From: Microbacterium gallinarum
GTDB lineage: Bacteria > Actinomycetota > Actinomycetes > Actinomycetales > Microbacteriaceae
Assembly: GCF_014837165.1 (NCBI RefSeq)
Contig: NZ_JACSPM010000002.1
Location: 124,001 to 188,000 of the forward strand
DNA length: 64,000 nt
Direction: 5' to 3'
Shown: one piece after another, positions 44,944 through 54,034 of the stretch
How positions within the stretch are numbered: position 1 is the stretch's first letter
Layout of the letters: every line of letters begins with the position of its first letter
The notes under the pieces: generated by a model
The model's database searches: none
The model's input: only the letters and a program-made list of their open reading frames with translations
Told to the model about the DNA's origin: nothing
Translations under genes and position numbers: made by a program

Positions 44944-46256
44944 GAGCAGCAGCCTCCTGCTGCGCCGGCGAGGTCGGTGGAGCACACGCCGGTCGCGGGC
45001 AGCACGAGCTCGACCTGTGACGCGGAGGCGAGGTCGCCGTCGAGCCACGCGGCCACCGAGCGGATCTGCTCGTATCCCGTCGCGAGGAGGAAAGTGGGCG
45101 CGCGTCCGTAGGACTTCATGCCGACGATGAAGAACCCGTTCTCGGGATGCGTGAGCTCGCGGAAGCCGTGCGGCTCGACGGTGCCGCAGGAATGGACGTT
45201 CGGGTCGATCAGCGGTGCGAGGCGCTTGGGCGCTTCGACGATGTCGTCCAGTTCCAGGCGGATCTCGCGGAGCATGTCGAGGTCGGGGCGGAATCCGGTG
45301 GCATTCACGACGAGGTCGGTGGCGTGGGTGACGATCTCGCCCCGGCGATGCCCGACCAGTTCGACATGACCGTCTCGCCGGCGCGCTCGAATGATCTCGA
45401 ACCCGTCGATCACCGTGACCGTTCCCGCGGCGACGGCCTGGTCGACGCGGCTGCCGAGCCTGGCGCGGTCGGCGAGCTCGTCGTCGGGCGAGGACGACAC
45501 CCGCACGGCCTGGGCGTTGCGGATCAGCCAGGTCACGGTGGTGCCCGGCTCCTGGCGCGCGAGCTCGGCCAGCCCCAGCAGTGTGTTCGCCGCTGAGTGA
45601 CCTGCGCCGACCACCGTGGTGTGCCGCCCGGCGAACTGCGCCACGTCGCGACCGAGCACGTCCGGGAGAGCCGGCGTGACGGCATCCGCGATCTCTTCGA
45701 AGCCCAGCAGTCCGAGCCCGTTCGAAGAGAGTGAGTTCGGCGTCGAGTAGGTGCCGGACGCGTCGATCACTGCCCGTGCCGAGAGCTCCTCGATGCCGCT
45801 GTCCGTCGCGACGCGAAGGGCGAACGGCGTAGCCGCGCGCGCCCGGGAACGTGTGCGATCCATCCCTTCGCGGGTCACCCCGATGACGCGGGTGTCGGTG
45901 CGGATGACGGACGCCATCGGGTCGAGGGCCGCAAGCGGCTCCAGGTAGAACTCGACCAGTTCGGCACCCGTTGGCGCTCGCTCGGGGTCGCGAAGCTCCC
46001 ACCCGGATGCTTCGAGCATGCGGCGGGCGGTGGGGTCGACCAGATGCTTCCACGGCGAGAACAGTCGGGTATGACCCCACGAGCGGATGCTGGCACCGAC
46101 GCTGTCGCCGGCTTCGAGGACAACGACGTCGATGCCGCGATCGAGGAGATGCGCAGCGGCGGCGAGGCCGATCGGGCCGGCTCCGATCACGACGACAGGA
46201 AGGGTCGAGAGGCGGTCGCTCGTGGCGACGCGGGGGGTGAGGTCGAGCAGGGTCAC
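44940..46256 (-). CDS. FAD/NAD(P)-binding flavoprotein of the arsenic cluster
   Basis: A 438-residue flavin-dependent monooxygenase-like protein. FAD motif VVVIGAGPIGLAAAAHL (about 20-36), WGHTRLFSPWKHL, second dinucleotide motif TTVVGAGHSAANTLLG and FMO-like NATGFRPD are visible. The last residues hold cysteines (GVCSTDLAGAAGGCCS), possibly for As(III) or redox use. GTG start at 46254-46256. It is divergent from arsR across two inverted repeats. Such flavoproteins are regular in actinobacterial ars clusters; the reaction is unsettled. Confidence 0.8.
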   Translation of the reverse strand: MTLLDLTPRVATSDRLSTLPVVVIGAGPIGLAAAAHLLDRGIDVVVLEAGDSVGASIRSWGHTRLFSPWKHLVDPTARRMLEASGWELRDPERAPTGAELVEFYLEPLAALDPMASVIRTDTRVIGVTREGMDRTRSRARAATPFALRVATDSGIEELSARAVIDASGTYSTPNSLSSNGLGLLGFEEIADAVTPALPDVLGRDVAQFAGRHTTVVGAGHSAANTLLGLAELARQEPGTTVTWLIRNAQAVRVSSSPDDELADRARLGSRVDQAVAAGTVTVIDGFEIIRARRRDGHVELVGHRRGEIVTHATDLVVNATGFRPDLDMLREIRLELDDIVEAPKRLAPLIDPNVHSCGTVEPHGFRELTHPENGFFIVGMKSYGRAPTFLLATGYEQIRSVAAWLDGDLASASQVELVLPATGVCSTDLAGAAGGCCS

Positions 46257-46270
46257 GGGGTGCCTCCGTA

Positions 46271-46290
46271 ATATCGATGACTTTCGATAT
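46271..46290. promoter_or_regulatory. Candidate ArsR operator, flavoprotein side
   Basis: Perfect inverted repeat ATATCGA-N6-TCGATAT, 15 bases upstream of the flavoprotein start. The left arm recurs at 46323-46329 in the partner site before arsR. Confidence 0.65.
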
Positions 46291-46324
46291 GGCAGTCTGC
46301 ACCCATCTATCGATGTCTGTCAAT

Positions 46325-46340
46325 ATCGAGTATTGTCGAT
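46325..46340. promoter_or_regulatory. Candidate ArsR operator, arsR side
   Basis: ATCGA-N6-TCGAT, with the same six-base centre as the site at 46271-46290, ending two bases before the arsR ATG. It is well placed for autorepression. Confidence 0.6.
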
Positions 46341-46342
46341 GC

Positions 46343-46687
46343 ATGATCACGCTCGAGGTGACCGATGTGACCGCCGCCTGCTGCACGCCGCTCGTGCGCG
46401 AGACGCTCTCGCCGGAGGACGCGGAGCGGCTGGCGCACACCATGAAGGCCCTCGCCGATCCGACGCGCCTGCGGCTGCTGTCGATCGTCGCCGCTTCAGA
46501 GGGTGCAGAGGCGTGCGTCTGCGATCTCATCGACCCCGTCGGGCTGAGCCAGCCAACGGTGTCGCACCACCTCAAGGTGCTCAGCGAGGCCGGGTTCCTC
46601 ACTCGCAGCAAGCGTGGCACCTGGGCGTACTACGCGCTCGTGCCGGGAGCGCTCGACCGCGTGTCGCAGCTCTTCGTCACCTCGTGA
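46343..46687 (+). CDS. arsR: ArsR/SmtB family arsenite-responsive repressor
   Basis: A 114-residue repressor: an N-terminal Cys pair (TAACCTP), MKALADPTRLRLLSIV, the As(III)-binding CVCDL motif at the start of the recognition region, then LSQPTVSHHLKVL and the wing SKRGTWAYYAL. The start at MITLEV (46343) matches the family; no ribosome site is visible, so the message may be leaderless. It is followed, with a 4-base GTGA overlap, by the aquaporin gene and then an MFS transporter. Confidence 0.93.
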   Translation: MITLEVTDVTAACCTPLVRETLSPEDAERLAHTMKALADPTRLRLLSIVAASEGAEACVCDLIDPVGLSQPTVSHHLKVLSEAGFLTRSKRGTWAYYALVPGALDRVSQLFVTS

Positions 46688-47367
46688 GCAGCGCACGCGC
46701 CGCAGCGGGAGAGTTCCTCGGGAGCGCGGGCCTGACGACCGTGGTGGTGGGTTCGGGGATCGCCGCCCAGCGCCTCTCCCCCGGAGACACCGGATTGCAG
46801 CTCTTCGAGAACGCCTTCGCCACGGCCCTGGGCCTCACGGTCCTCATCCTCGTCTTCGCGGCGGTCTCGGGCGCGCATTTCAACCCGGTGGTCACCCTCG
46901 CCGACATCACCCTCCACCGCGAGAAGTGGTCGATCGCGGCCGTCTACCTCCCCGCTCAGGTGATCGGGTGCATCGCCGGCGCCATCCTCGCCAACCTGAT
47001 GTTCGCCGAGCCCGCCGTCGCCTGGAGCACCACCGAGCGATCCGGATGGCCGCTCCTTCTCGGCGAGGTGGTGGCGACAGCCGGGCTCGTCGTGGTCATC
47101 TTCGCGCTGGTGCGCAGCGGGCGCTCGCACCTCGCCGCGCCCGCTGTCGGCGCGTACATCGGTGCGGCGTACTTCTTCACGTCATCGTCGAGCTTCGCGA
47201 ACCCGGCGATCACCATCGGCAGGATGTTCACCGACACCTTCGCCGGCATCTCGCCCGAGTCAGCGCTGCCGTTCATCGCCGCTCAGTTCGTCGGGGCGGC
47301 CCTGGGCTGGATCGCCGTCCGCGCGCTGTTCCCGATCGAGGGTGCGCGCGTCACCGTCGAGGCCTGA
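46684..47367 (+). CDS. MIP/aquaporin family channel in ars operon
   Basis: A 227-residue channel with six transmembrane segments and the two half-helix motifs HFNPVVTLAD (NPV variant) and FANPAITIGR (NPA). The GTG start overlaps the arsR stop. In ars operons such channels (AqpS type of Sinorhizobium) let arsenite or methylarsenite leave after ArsC reduction; here it sits between arsR and an MFS gene. No ArsB or Acr3 is present, which raises its likely importance. Confidence 0.9.
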   Translation: MSSARAAAGEFLGSAGLTTVVVGSGIAAQRLSPGDTGLQLFENAFATALGLTVLILVFAAVSGAHFNPVVTLADITLHREKWSIAAVYLPAQVIGCIAGAILANLMFAEPAVAWSTTERSGWPLLLGEVVATAGLVVVIFALVRSGRSHLAAPAVGAYIGAAYFFTSSSSFANPAITIGRMFTDTFAGISPESALPFIAAQFVGAALGWIAVRALFPIEGARVTVEA

Positions 47368-48518
47368 TGCTCACCGGGTCGCGACCGCGTATCGCGCTCG
47401 CGCTGCTGGCCGCGGCTCAGGTCGTCGTATGGGGCGTTCTCTACTACGCAGTCCTGGTGGCGGCACCCGCGATCGCCGAGGACACCGGATGGGATGAGCA
47501 GAGCATCTTCCTCGCGGTGACAGGCGGCCTGGTGGCCTCCGCTGCCTGCGGCGTGGTCGTCGGACGCCTGCTCGATGCCCGGCCACGGGTCGTGATGGTC
47601 GTGGGAGCCGTCGCCTCCGGGGCCGCGCTCCTCTGCGCGGCAGCCGCGCAGAACGTCCTGGTCTTCGCCGCCGCGTGGCTCCTCGTGGGAGCAGCGCAGT
47701 CCGCCGTGCTCTACCAGGCCGCCTTCACAGTCATCACGCACCGGTACCGCGGCGCCCGGCGCGGACCGCTGACGATCGTGACGCTGGCCGGCGGCCTCGC
47801 GTCGACGATCTTCGCGCCGGTGACCGCAGCGCTCCTGGACGTGTTCGGATGGCGCATCACCTTCGCGATTCTCGCCGGGCTCATCGCCCTGGTCGTGGTG
47901 CCGATCTACGCGATCTCCATCGAGGCCGGATGGGAGCCCGTCGTGGAGACGCGGTCGCGCGAGGACTCGACCAGCGTCCTGTCCTCTGCGAGGTTCTGGC
48001 TGCTCGGCCTCTCCTTCGCGACGATGTCGTTCGCCTTGTACGCGGTCACGCTCTCCGCCGTGCCCGCGTCGATGGAGAAGGGCCTCGATCTCCAGGCGGC
48101 GGCGTGGGTCCTCGGCGTCATCGGGGCCGGTTCGGTGCTCGGCCGCGTCATCTATCTCGCCCTTCCGCATGCTGCGGCGCCCTGGGCGGCACCGGTCGCC
48201 GTCGGGCTCACGGGGGCGGTCGCGCTGGCGGGCTTCGGCGCCGCGCAGGGCGCGATTTGGATGTTCGTCGCCGCAGCGGCCGCCGGTGCGGTGCGAGGCG
48301 CCCTCACCCTGGTGCAGGCCTCCGCCGTCGCTGACCGATGGGGCCACGCCCAGTACGGACGCGTGAACGGCGTACTCGCCCTGCCCGTCATCGCCCTCAC
48401 CGCGCTGGCGCCGGGAGCGTCCGCGACGATCGCCGCCGCTGCGGGTTCGTACCAGGCGCTGGCCCTCGTGATGGCCGCGCTCTGTGGTGCGGGCGGTCTC
48501 CTCGCGATCAGGCGATGA
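47367..48518 (+). CDS. MFS transporter of the arsenic cluster
   Basis: A 383-residue major facilitator with about twelve membrane segments; an RxGPLT-like loop (RRGPLTIVTLAGG) follows helix 4-5 and the two halves are separated near residue 190. It overlaps the aquaporin stop (TGATG). It is probably an exporter of an arsenical. ArsJ is unlikely because no partner GAPDH gene is nearby; other MFS arsenical exporters such as ArsK or ArsP-unrelated types cannot be separated by eye. Confidence 0.82.
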   Translation: MLTGSRPRIALALLAAAQVVVWGVLYYAVLVAAPAIAEDTGWDEQSIFLAVTGGLVASAACGVVVGRLLDARPRVVMVVGAVASGAALLCAAAAQNVLVFAAAWLLVGAAQSAVLYQAAFTVITHRYRGARRGPLTIVTLAGGLASTIFAPVTAALLDVFGWRITFAILAGLIALVVVPIYAISIEAGWEPVVETRSREDSTSVLSSARFWLLGLSFATMSFALYAVTLSAVPASMEKGLDLQAAAWVLGVIGAGSVLGRVIYLALPHAAAPWAAPVAVGLTGAVALAGFGAAQGAIWMFVAAAAAGAVRGALTLVQASAVADRWGHAQYGRVNGVLALPVIALTALAPGASATIAAAAGSYQALALVMAALCGAGGLLAIRR

Positions 48519-48629
48519 GCGCCCCTCGAAACCTCCGACACTTGTTCCGACGTCGTCCTCCCCGGCAGCGAGCGGTCGCGACCGAGAAGTGCGTGCGCGA
48601 AGGCTGCCGACTAGGACATACTGACGCGC

Positions 48630-50138
48630 GTGGAAGCCGTGAATGCGTGGTTGCTGACGTGGGGCGACAATCTCTGGACCTGGATCGTGCTGCCTGTGGT
48701 GGTGCTGCTCGGCATCTACTTCACGATCAGGTCGGGCGTGGTGCAGTTCCGGCTGATCCCCGAGATGCTTCGCACGCTGACCGACAAGACTCCGCGCACC
48801 GAGTCGGGTGAGCCGCAGTCGGTCTCGGCATTCCAGGCGTTCACGATCTCGGCGGCGTCTCGAGTCGGAGTCGGCAATATCGCCGGCGTCGGCACCGCCA
48901 TCGCGGTCGGCGGTCCTGGCGCGGTGTTCTGGATGTGGCTGATGGCGTTCATCGGCGGCGCATCGAGCTTCATCGAATCCTCGCTCGCACAGCTGTTCAA
49001 AGTGCGCGACAAGGACAGCTTCCGAGGCGGACCCGCGTATTACATGCAACGCGGCTTGAAGGCGAGATGGCTGGGTGTGTGGTTCGCGATCATTCTCATC
49101 GTGTGCTTCCCGTTCGCGTTCAGCTCCCTGCAGGCGAACACGATCTCGGCGACGGTCACCGCCACCGTCGGCTCCGAGACCGCATGGCTGCCCTGGGGCG
49201 TCGGCATCGGCATCGCGGTCCTCACCGGTCTCGTCGTCTTCGGAGGTGTGCGCCGCATCGCGTCGGTCACCCAGTTCCTGGTGCCGATCATGGCGCTCGC
49301 CTATCTCCTGCTCGGGATCGTCGTCGTCGCGCTGCACGTCGATCGCATCGGTCCGGTGTTCGCGGAGATCTTCACGCAGGCGTGGGGATTCAACGAGGTC
49401 GTCGGAGCCGCGTTCGGCTACATCGTGCTGACGGGCGTGAAGCGCGGAATGTTCTCCAACGAGGCAGGACTCGGCTCCGCGCCGAACGCCGGGGCGAGCG
49501 CCGCCGTCACGCACCCCGTGAAACAGGGCCTCGTGCAGACGCTCGGCGTCTACTTCGACACCTTCCTCGTCTGCTCGATCACCGCATTCATCATTCTGGT
49601 GTCGGTTCCGGACCTGAGTAACGCCGCCCGCGGGATCGGGTTGACCCAGGACGCGCTGGTGAGCACGCTCGGCAACTGGTCGAGCATCGCACTGAGCGTC
49701 ATCATCTTCTTGCTCGCGTTCTCCTCGATCCTCGGCAATTACTACTACGGCGAATCGAACATCGAGTTCATCACCACCCGGCCGTGGGTGCTCACCGTGT
49801 ACCGCATCCTCGTCGTGATCGCTGTGCTTGCCGGCTCGGTCGTCGGCGCCGACCTGGTCTGGAACTTCGCCGACGGTGTGATGGGGCTGATGGCTCTGAC
49901 GAACCTGATCGCCATCGGGTTGCTCTCCGGGATCGCGTTCAAGCTCCTCGGCGACTACACCCGCCAGCGCCGCGAGGGCAGGGATCCGGTCTTCACCCGC
50001 GACCTCCTGCCGGGTGTCACGGGAATCGAGTGCTGGGAGGACGAGCGCACCGTCACGGGTCCGCTCGACCTGCCGACGAGGCAGCGTCAGGCCGAGAAGC
50101 ACCGCGACCACCTCCACCACGACGACCAGCGCGCCTGA
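48630..50138 (+). CDS. Sodium:alanine symporter (AGCS family)
   Basis: A 502-residue symporter taking up alanine or glycine with Na+. Family motifs are AFQAFTISAASRVGVGNIAGVGTAIAVGGPGAVFWMW (in pieces), RGGPAYYMQRGL, GVKRGMFSNEAGLGSAPNAGA and FSSILGNYYYGESN. The GTG start at 48630 gives the expected N-terminus; a second GTG three codons later is possible. There is a CATACT -10-like box about seven bases upstream, so a short leader or none. The gene stands alone. Confidence 0.94.
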   Translation: MEAVNAWLLTWGDNLWTWIVLPVVVLLGIYFTIRSGVVQFRLIPEMLRTLTDKTPRTESGEPQSVSAFQAFTISAASRVGVGNIAGVGTAIAVGGPGAVFWMWLMAFIGGASSFIESSLAQLFKVRDKDSFRGGPAYYMQRGLKARWLGVWFAIILIVCFPFAFSSLQANTISATVTATVGSETAWLPWGVGIGIAVLTGLVVFGGVRRIASVTQFLVPIMALAYLLLGIVVVALHVDRIGPVFAEIFTQAWGFNEVVGAAFGYIVLTGVKRGMFSNEAGLGSAPNAGASAAVTHPVKQGLVQTLGVYFDTFLVCSITAFIILVSVPDLSNAARGIGLTQDALVSTLGNWSSIALSVIIFLLAFSSILGNYYYGESNIEFITTRPWVLTVYRILVVIAVLAGSVVGADLVWNFADGVMGLMALTNLIAIGLLSGIAFKLLGDYTRQRREGRDPVFTRDLLPGVTGIECWEDERTVTGPLDLPTRQRQAEKHRDHLHHDDQRA

Positions 50139-50241
50139 GGCTCTCTCGCCGCACCGGTAGCGCCGCCACGTCACCGCGGGCCGCTGCGGCGGCACTTGTC
50201 GCGCCCCTCCGTTGCGCCGGTGTCGTCCGTATGCTGAGCCG

Positions 50242-51273
50242 ATGAGGAAGTGGGCGGTGCTGGCATCCGTGGCGGCGGGTCTCGCAGCGCTCCTGGTCTG
50301 GCGGACCAGCCCGCGCCTGCCACCCGGGACGAACGCCGTGATCGCCCGCATCCGCTCCGAACCCGTGACGGGCGTGGTGATCGGCGATTCGGGGCACGCG
50401 CAGTCCGGCATGGTGCGGATCTGGTACGAATCCATCCCGCCCGAAGGCGCGGAGAAGGGAGTCGTCCTCCTCAACATCGCGCTCGGTGCGAGCTCGCTGT
50501 ACTGGCCGCCCTCCTTCGTGCGCGCCTTCTCGGCGGCGGGATTCCGGGTGGTCAGGTACGACCAGCGAGGTACCGGTGCGTCGAGCCGGATGCCGGAGTG
50601 GACTTGGCAGCGGTCGTACTCACTCATCGACATGGCAGGTGACGCGATCGCCGTGCTCGACGAACTTCGGATCGACCGCGCCCACGTGGTGGGACTCTCG
50701 CTGGGCGGGTTCGTCGCCCAAGAGATCGCGATCGGCTACCCCGAGCGCGTTCAGTCGCTCACTCTGATGTCCACATCGGCCGACCCGACCGACCCCTCCA
50801 TGCCCGGACCGCGGATCCGGCCGTTGATCACATCGGCCGTGGCGAGACTTCCGCTGCTGCGATACCGCGTGCTGGGCGGCGAGGCGAACCTGGTGAAGGA
50901 GGTGGTCGCGGGCCTGGTCGCGCAGGGCGGGGATGAGCCGGTCGACGTGGAGGCGTGGACCAGGATCGTGCTCTACGACCGCCGCGAGCGGGGCGGGTTC
51001 AACCTGGGTGCACTGAGGCAGCATCACACCGCCGTCACCGTCACCCGCTCGCGATATCCCTTCCTGGGCGCTATCACCGCGCCCACGCTCGTGATCCACG
51101 GCGAAGACGACAGCTTCCTGCCGATCGGACACGGCCGCCGGCTCGCCGCCGCCATCCCGTCCGCCTCCGGGATGTGGCTGGAAGGCGCCGGTCACCCGTT
51201 CCCCTACCCCGGCATGTCCGAGGTGACGGAAAGGATCATCCACCACGTCGCATCCTCCGATGTCCGTGACTGA
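50242..51273 (+). CDS. Alpha/beta hydrolase, membrane-anchored or secreted
   Basis: A 343-residue protein with an N-terminal hydrophobic segment (VLASVAAGLAALLVW) and an alpha/beta-hydrolase core: RYDQRGTGAS, nucleophile elbow GLSLGG (Ser), acid in HGEDDSFLP and His in GAGHPFPYP. Start ATG 50242. The best resemblance is to esterase/lipase-like hydrolases; the substrate is unknown. A very short open frame overlaps its 3' end. Confidence 0.88.
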   Translation: MRKWAVLASVAAGLAALLVWRTSPRLPPGTNAVIARIRSEPVTGVVIGDSGHAQSGMVRIWYESIPPEGAEKGVVLLNIALGASSLYWPPSFVRAFSAAGFRVVRYDQRGTGASSRMPEWTWQRSYSLIDMAGDAIAVLDELRIDRAHVVGLSLGGFVAQEIAIGYPERVQSLTLMSTSADPTDPSMPGPRIRPLITSAVARLPLLRYRVLGGEANLVKEVVAGLVAQGGDEPVDVEAWTRIVLYDRRERGGFNLGALRQHHTAVTVTRSRYPFLGAITAPTLVIHGEDDSFLPIGHGRRLAAAIPSASGMWLEGAGHPFPYPGMSEVTERIIHHVASSDVRD

Positions 51274-51376
51274 CGTTCGAGCGGGCCTGCCGGCGGGCTG
51301 GCCGGCGATCGGCGCGATGCTCGTCCTCGGCGGCGTGGCGGCCCTCCTGCTGCACCGCGCCGCGCGGCGCCACTGA
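51260..51376 (+). CDS. Possible 38-residue single-span membrane peptide
   Basis: ATG 51260 to TGA 51376 encodes a short peptide with one hydrophobic stretch (WPAIGAMLVLGGVAALLLH) and a basic end (RAARRH), the layout of small inner-membrane proteins. It overlaps the hydrolase gene end by 14 bases. There is no clear ribosome site and no family, so it may be chance. Confidence 0.3.
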   Translation: MSVTDVRAGLPAGWPAIGAMLVLGGVAALLLHRAARRH

Positions 51377-51412
51377 CACGGCGACCCCGCGGTCGCGGCA
51401 TCCGCTCTCGAT

Positions 51413-53107
51413 CTACCCGCAGTTCGGGCGGCAGCCGCGCTGCGTCACCGCGTCGATCAGCACCGTGCCGATGTCGGTCGGCTTGAGCGCCTGATAGGCC
51501 GCGCCGTCCGTGGCCGCCGCGATCTGCTCCAGCGCGGCCTGGTCGGTGTCGGGACCGTAGCCGATCGCGATCACCGCGACCGGCTTCGCCGGATCCCGCA
51601 GCTTCTCCAGTTCGGCGAGCAGACCCGGCAGGTCGAGGCCCTCGTCGTCTTCGTTGAAGCCGTCGGTATTGAGCAGCACGAGGTTGACCTGGCCCGCGAC
51701 GTACGTCTCGCGCAGGTAGGTCACGGCGGCGAGAACGCTGTCGTAGAGGCCGGTGCCCCCGCCGACGAGGCTGTCGAGTCCGTTCGCGGAGTCGATCATG
51801 CGCTGCTTGTGCGCCGGGTCGCCCAGCTCGCCGAACGGCACGATCTCCTGCCAGTCCTGGCCGCCGATGCGACGGCTGGAGAACACCCAGTTCGCGATCG
51901 AGGAGTCGTCCGAGAGCGAGTTGATGGCACGGACAGCGGCCTGCTCGAACAGGTCGATGCGGCGCATGTCGGCGGTCGCGGGCTGGTTCATGGATCCGGA
52001 GACGTCGTTGAGCGCGATCATGCGCGACGGTGCGGTGAGCATCTGCCACGTGCGCAGCGCCTCGGCCTGGTTCGCACCGTCGGCAGGGTCGGCCGCCACC
52101 ACCGCGGCATCGCCGTCCGCGGCACCCGCCGCGTTGCCGGCGGCGTCGCGCAGTCCGTACTCGGCGAGCCGCTCCGACGCACCGGCCACCGCCTCGGACA
52201 GCACGTCGACGGCCTCGAGCGTATCGACGGTCGCGTCGCCGAGAGTCACGAGCGGCATGCTCACGGCAGGCGTCACGTCGGCGGGGAACACCGGCACGAG
52301 CGGAGCATCAGCGGCGGTTCCGTACGCGAGGAGGGCCTGCTCGGTCGTCACCGCGATGGTCGGAGTGGTGGCAGCGGATGCCGCGGCGAGCGCGTCTGCG
52401 GCCGTGGCGACGACACCCCGCTCGAGGCCGAGCGCCAGCGCCGTGAAGACCCGCGCATCGCCGCCGACGGCGGTCTGCAGCGCGAGCAGCGCCGCCGAAC
52501 TGCCGGCCACCGCCGCTGGGTCCGGCAGGACCGCCGACACCGTTCCGCCGGCGAGGCTCGCGAATCCGGCTCCCTCGGACTCGAGCGCGGTCGCGGTGTC
52601 CTCCGTCGTCGCGAAGACCACCGGCGTGCTGGCCACCGTGCCGATGACGACGAGGTCCGCGGGATGGACTTCTCGAAGCTCTGCCATGCCGGTCGCCCGC
52701 GCGGGCCACATCGCGGAGTCGGGCACCCACACGTCGAAGTCGGGCGCCGTGCCCTCGGTGATCGCTGCGGCGGTGACCGCGCTGTCCTCGGCCCGGATCG
52801 ACACCTCGGGGCAGTCGGAGCGCGGCCCGGTGAGATCGGCGACGATCGACTCGAGCGCCTTGGCGACGGCCGGGTCGGCGGTGATGCGCAGCGACGCGGG
52901 GAGGCACTCGCCCCCGGACGTGGGCTGCTGTGCGGACGCGCCGGGGAACCCGCGCACGAAGATGACGCCCAGCACGGCGACGAGGGCGACGACCAGGAGC
53001 AGGATGACGCCCACCAGGATCAGCGAGCGCTTCTTCTGCTGCGCCGCGCGGACGGCGGCGCGCGTGGGCGCCGCACCGGGGGGCGTAGACGGCTGAACTC
53101 GGACCAA
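51413..53107 (-). CDS. Extracellular substrate-binding/VWA domain protein
   Basis: A 564-residue membrane-anchored protein: cytoplasmic Lys-rich start, one transmembrane segment (LILVGVILLLVVALVAVLGVIF), a solute-binding-like domain (about 60-330) and a C-terminal von Willebrand A domain with MIDAS motif DVSGSMN and later NTDGFNEDDEG and GYGPDTD. The TTG at 53107 is chosen for its GGAG five bases upstream; a GTG two codons earlier overlaps that site. Function unknown; the pairing of SBP-like and VWA parts is common in actinobacteria. Confidence 0.82.
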   Translation of the reverse strand: MVRVQPSTPPGAAPTRAAVRAAQQKKRSLILVGVILLLVVALVAVLGVIFVRGFPGASAQQPTSGGECLPASLRITADPAVAKALESIVADLTGPRSDCPEVSIRAEDSAVTAAAITEGTAPDFDVWVPDSAMWPARATGMAELREVHPADLVVIGTVASTPVVFATTEDTATALESEGAGFASLAGGTVSAVLPDPAAVAGSSAALLALQTAVGGDARVFTALALGLERGVVATAADALAAASAATTPTIAVTTEQALLAYGTAADAPLVPVFPADVTPAVSMPLVTLGDATVDTLEAVDVLSEAVAGASERLAEYGLRDAAGNAAGAADGDAAVVAADPADGANQAEALRTWQMLTAPSRMIALNDVSGSMNQPATADMRRIDLFEQAAVRAINSLSDDSSIANWVFSSRRIGGQDWQEIVPFGELGDPAHKQRMIDSANGLDSLVGGGTGLYDSVLAAVTYLRETYVAGQVNLVLLNTDGFNEDDEGLDLPGLLAELEKLRDPAKPVAVIAIGYGPDTDQAALEQIAAATDGAAYQALKPTDIGTVLIDAVTQRGCRPNCG

Positions 53108-53280
53108 TGGCACTCCGATGAACGGCGGGTGGGGGCCCGCATCGGGGATACGGCGTCGTCCCGGGGGAAGACAGCGCCGTACTTCGGGGGGAATACTCCA
53201 GTGGAGTTTAGGTGACAGGCCTGGGAGGTCAAAGGGGTCGCGGTGCGCGCGACCCCAGCCGGGAGCCCGTCTCACCGACG

Positions 53281-54006
53281 TCAGCTGCCGAGCATCGCGC
53301 GCAGAGTGCGGGCGTTGCGCACAGCGTGACCTTCACCGTCGTTGTTGAAGTACGTGTAGACCGAGTGTCCCGATCCCTCCCATTCACGAATGCGTGCGGC
53401 CCACCACGAGAGGTCGTCGTCGGAGTAGGAGCCGCCGTAGAGGTGCTCCTGATCCGGCCCGTGCAGCCGCACGTAGACGATGGGGGCGGTGGCCCGCAGG
53501 ATGCACGGCAGCCGCGCGCCGCTCATGACGCAGTAGCCCGCGCCCCGATGCTCGAGCAGCCGGAAGACGTCCTCCGTCGCCCACGAGTCGTGGCGGAACT
53601 CGACCACCGGCCGCACCCACGCGGGCAGGTGCCGCAGGAACCAGTCGAGGCGGGCGTCGTCCCGCTGGTGCGACGGGTGCAGCTGGATGAGCAGCGGACC
53701 GCGGCGAACGCCCAGTTCGTGCAGGCCGGCCTCGATGCGCTCGATCCACGCCTCCGGATGCAGCAGCCGTCGGGCATGGGTCAGTCCGCGCGGTGCCTTG
53801 ACCGCCATCTCGAAGTTCGGCGGCAGCCGCTCGCGCCACGACGCGAACCGCGCCGGCGGCGGCCAGCGATAGAACGAGGCGTTCAGCTCGACGGTGTCGA
53901 ACTCCCGGACATACGTCTCGAGCCGTGCGCCGGCGGGCAGCCGCGGAGGGTAGAGCACGTCCTTCCAGTGGTCGTAGCTCCAGCCCGAGGTGCCGATGCG
54001 TGCCAT
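53281..54006 (-). CDS. DUF72 domain protein
   Basis: A 241-residue DUF72 TIM-barrel protein: IGTSGWSYDHWKDVLYPP, ELNASFYRWP, FEMAVKAPRGLTHARRL, VEFRHDSW and VYVRLHGP are family landmarks. Start ATG at 54004-54006. Enzymatic role not established for the family. It lies 28 bases downstream of the alcohol dehydrogenase gene on the same strand. Confidence 0.93.
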   Translation of the reverse strand: MARIGTSGWSYDHWKDVLYPPRLPAGARLETYVREFDTVELNASFYRWPPPARFASWRERLPPNFEMAVKAPRGLTHARRLLHPEAWIERIEAGLHELGVRRGPLLIQLHPSHQRDDARLDWFLRHLPAWVRPVVEFRHDSWATEDVFRLLEHRGAGYCVMSGARLPCILRATAPIVYVRLHGPDQEHLYGGSYSDDDLSWWAARIREWEGSGHSVYTYFNNDGEGHAVRNARTLRAMLGS

Positions 54007-54034
54007 GAGGGGGAATCGGATGCCGCGTGCCCGC

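Noticed and set aside
47367..48518. ArsJ (1-arseno-3-phosphoglycerate exporter)
   Set aside because: ArsJ is paired with a GAPDH gene; none is present, so only a general MFS call is made.
47283..50633. Open frame of over 1100 codons antisense to the MFS and AGCS genes
   Set aside because: Low-complexity charged product spanning several well-supported genes; a shadow frame.
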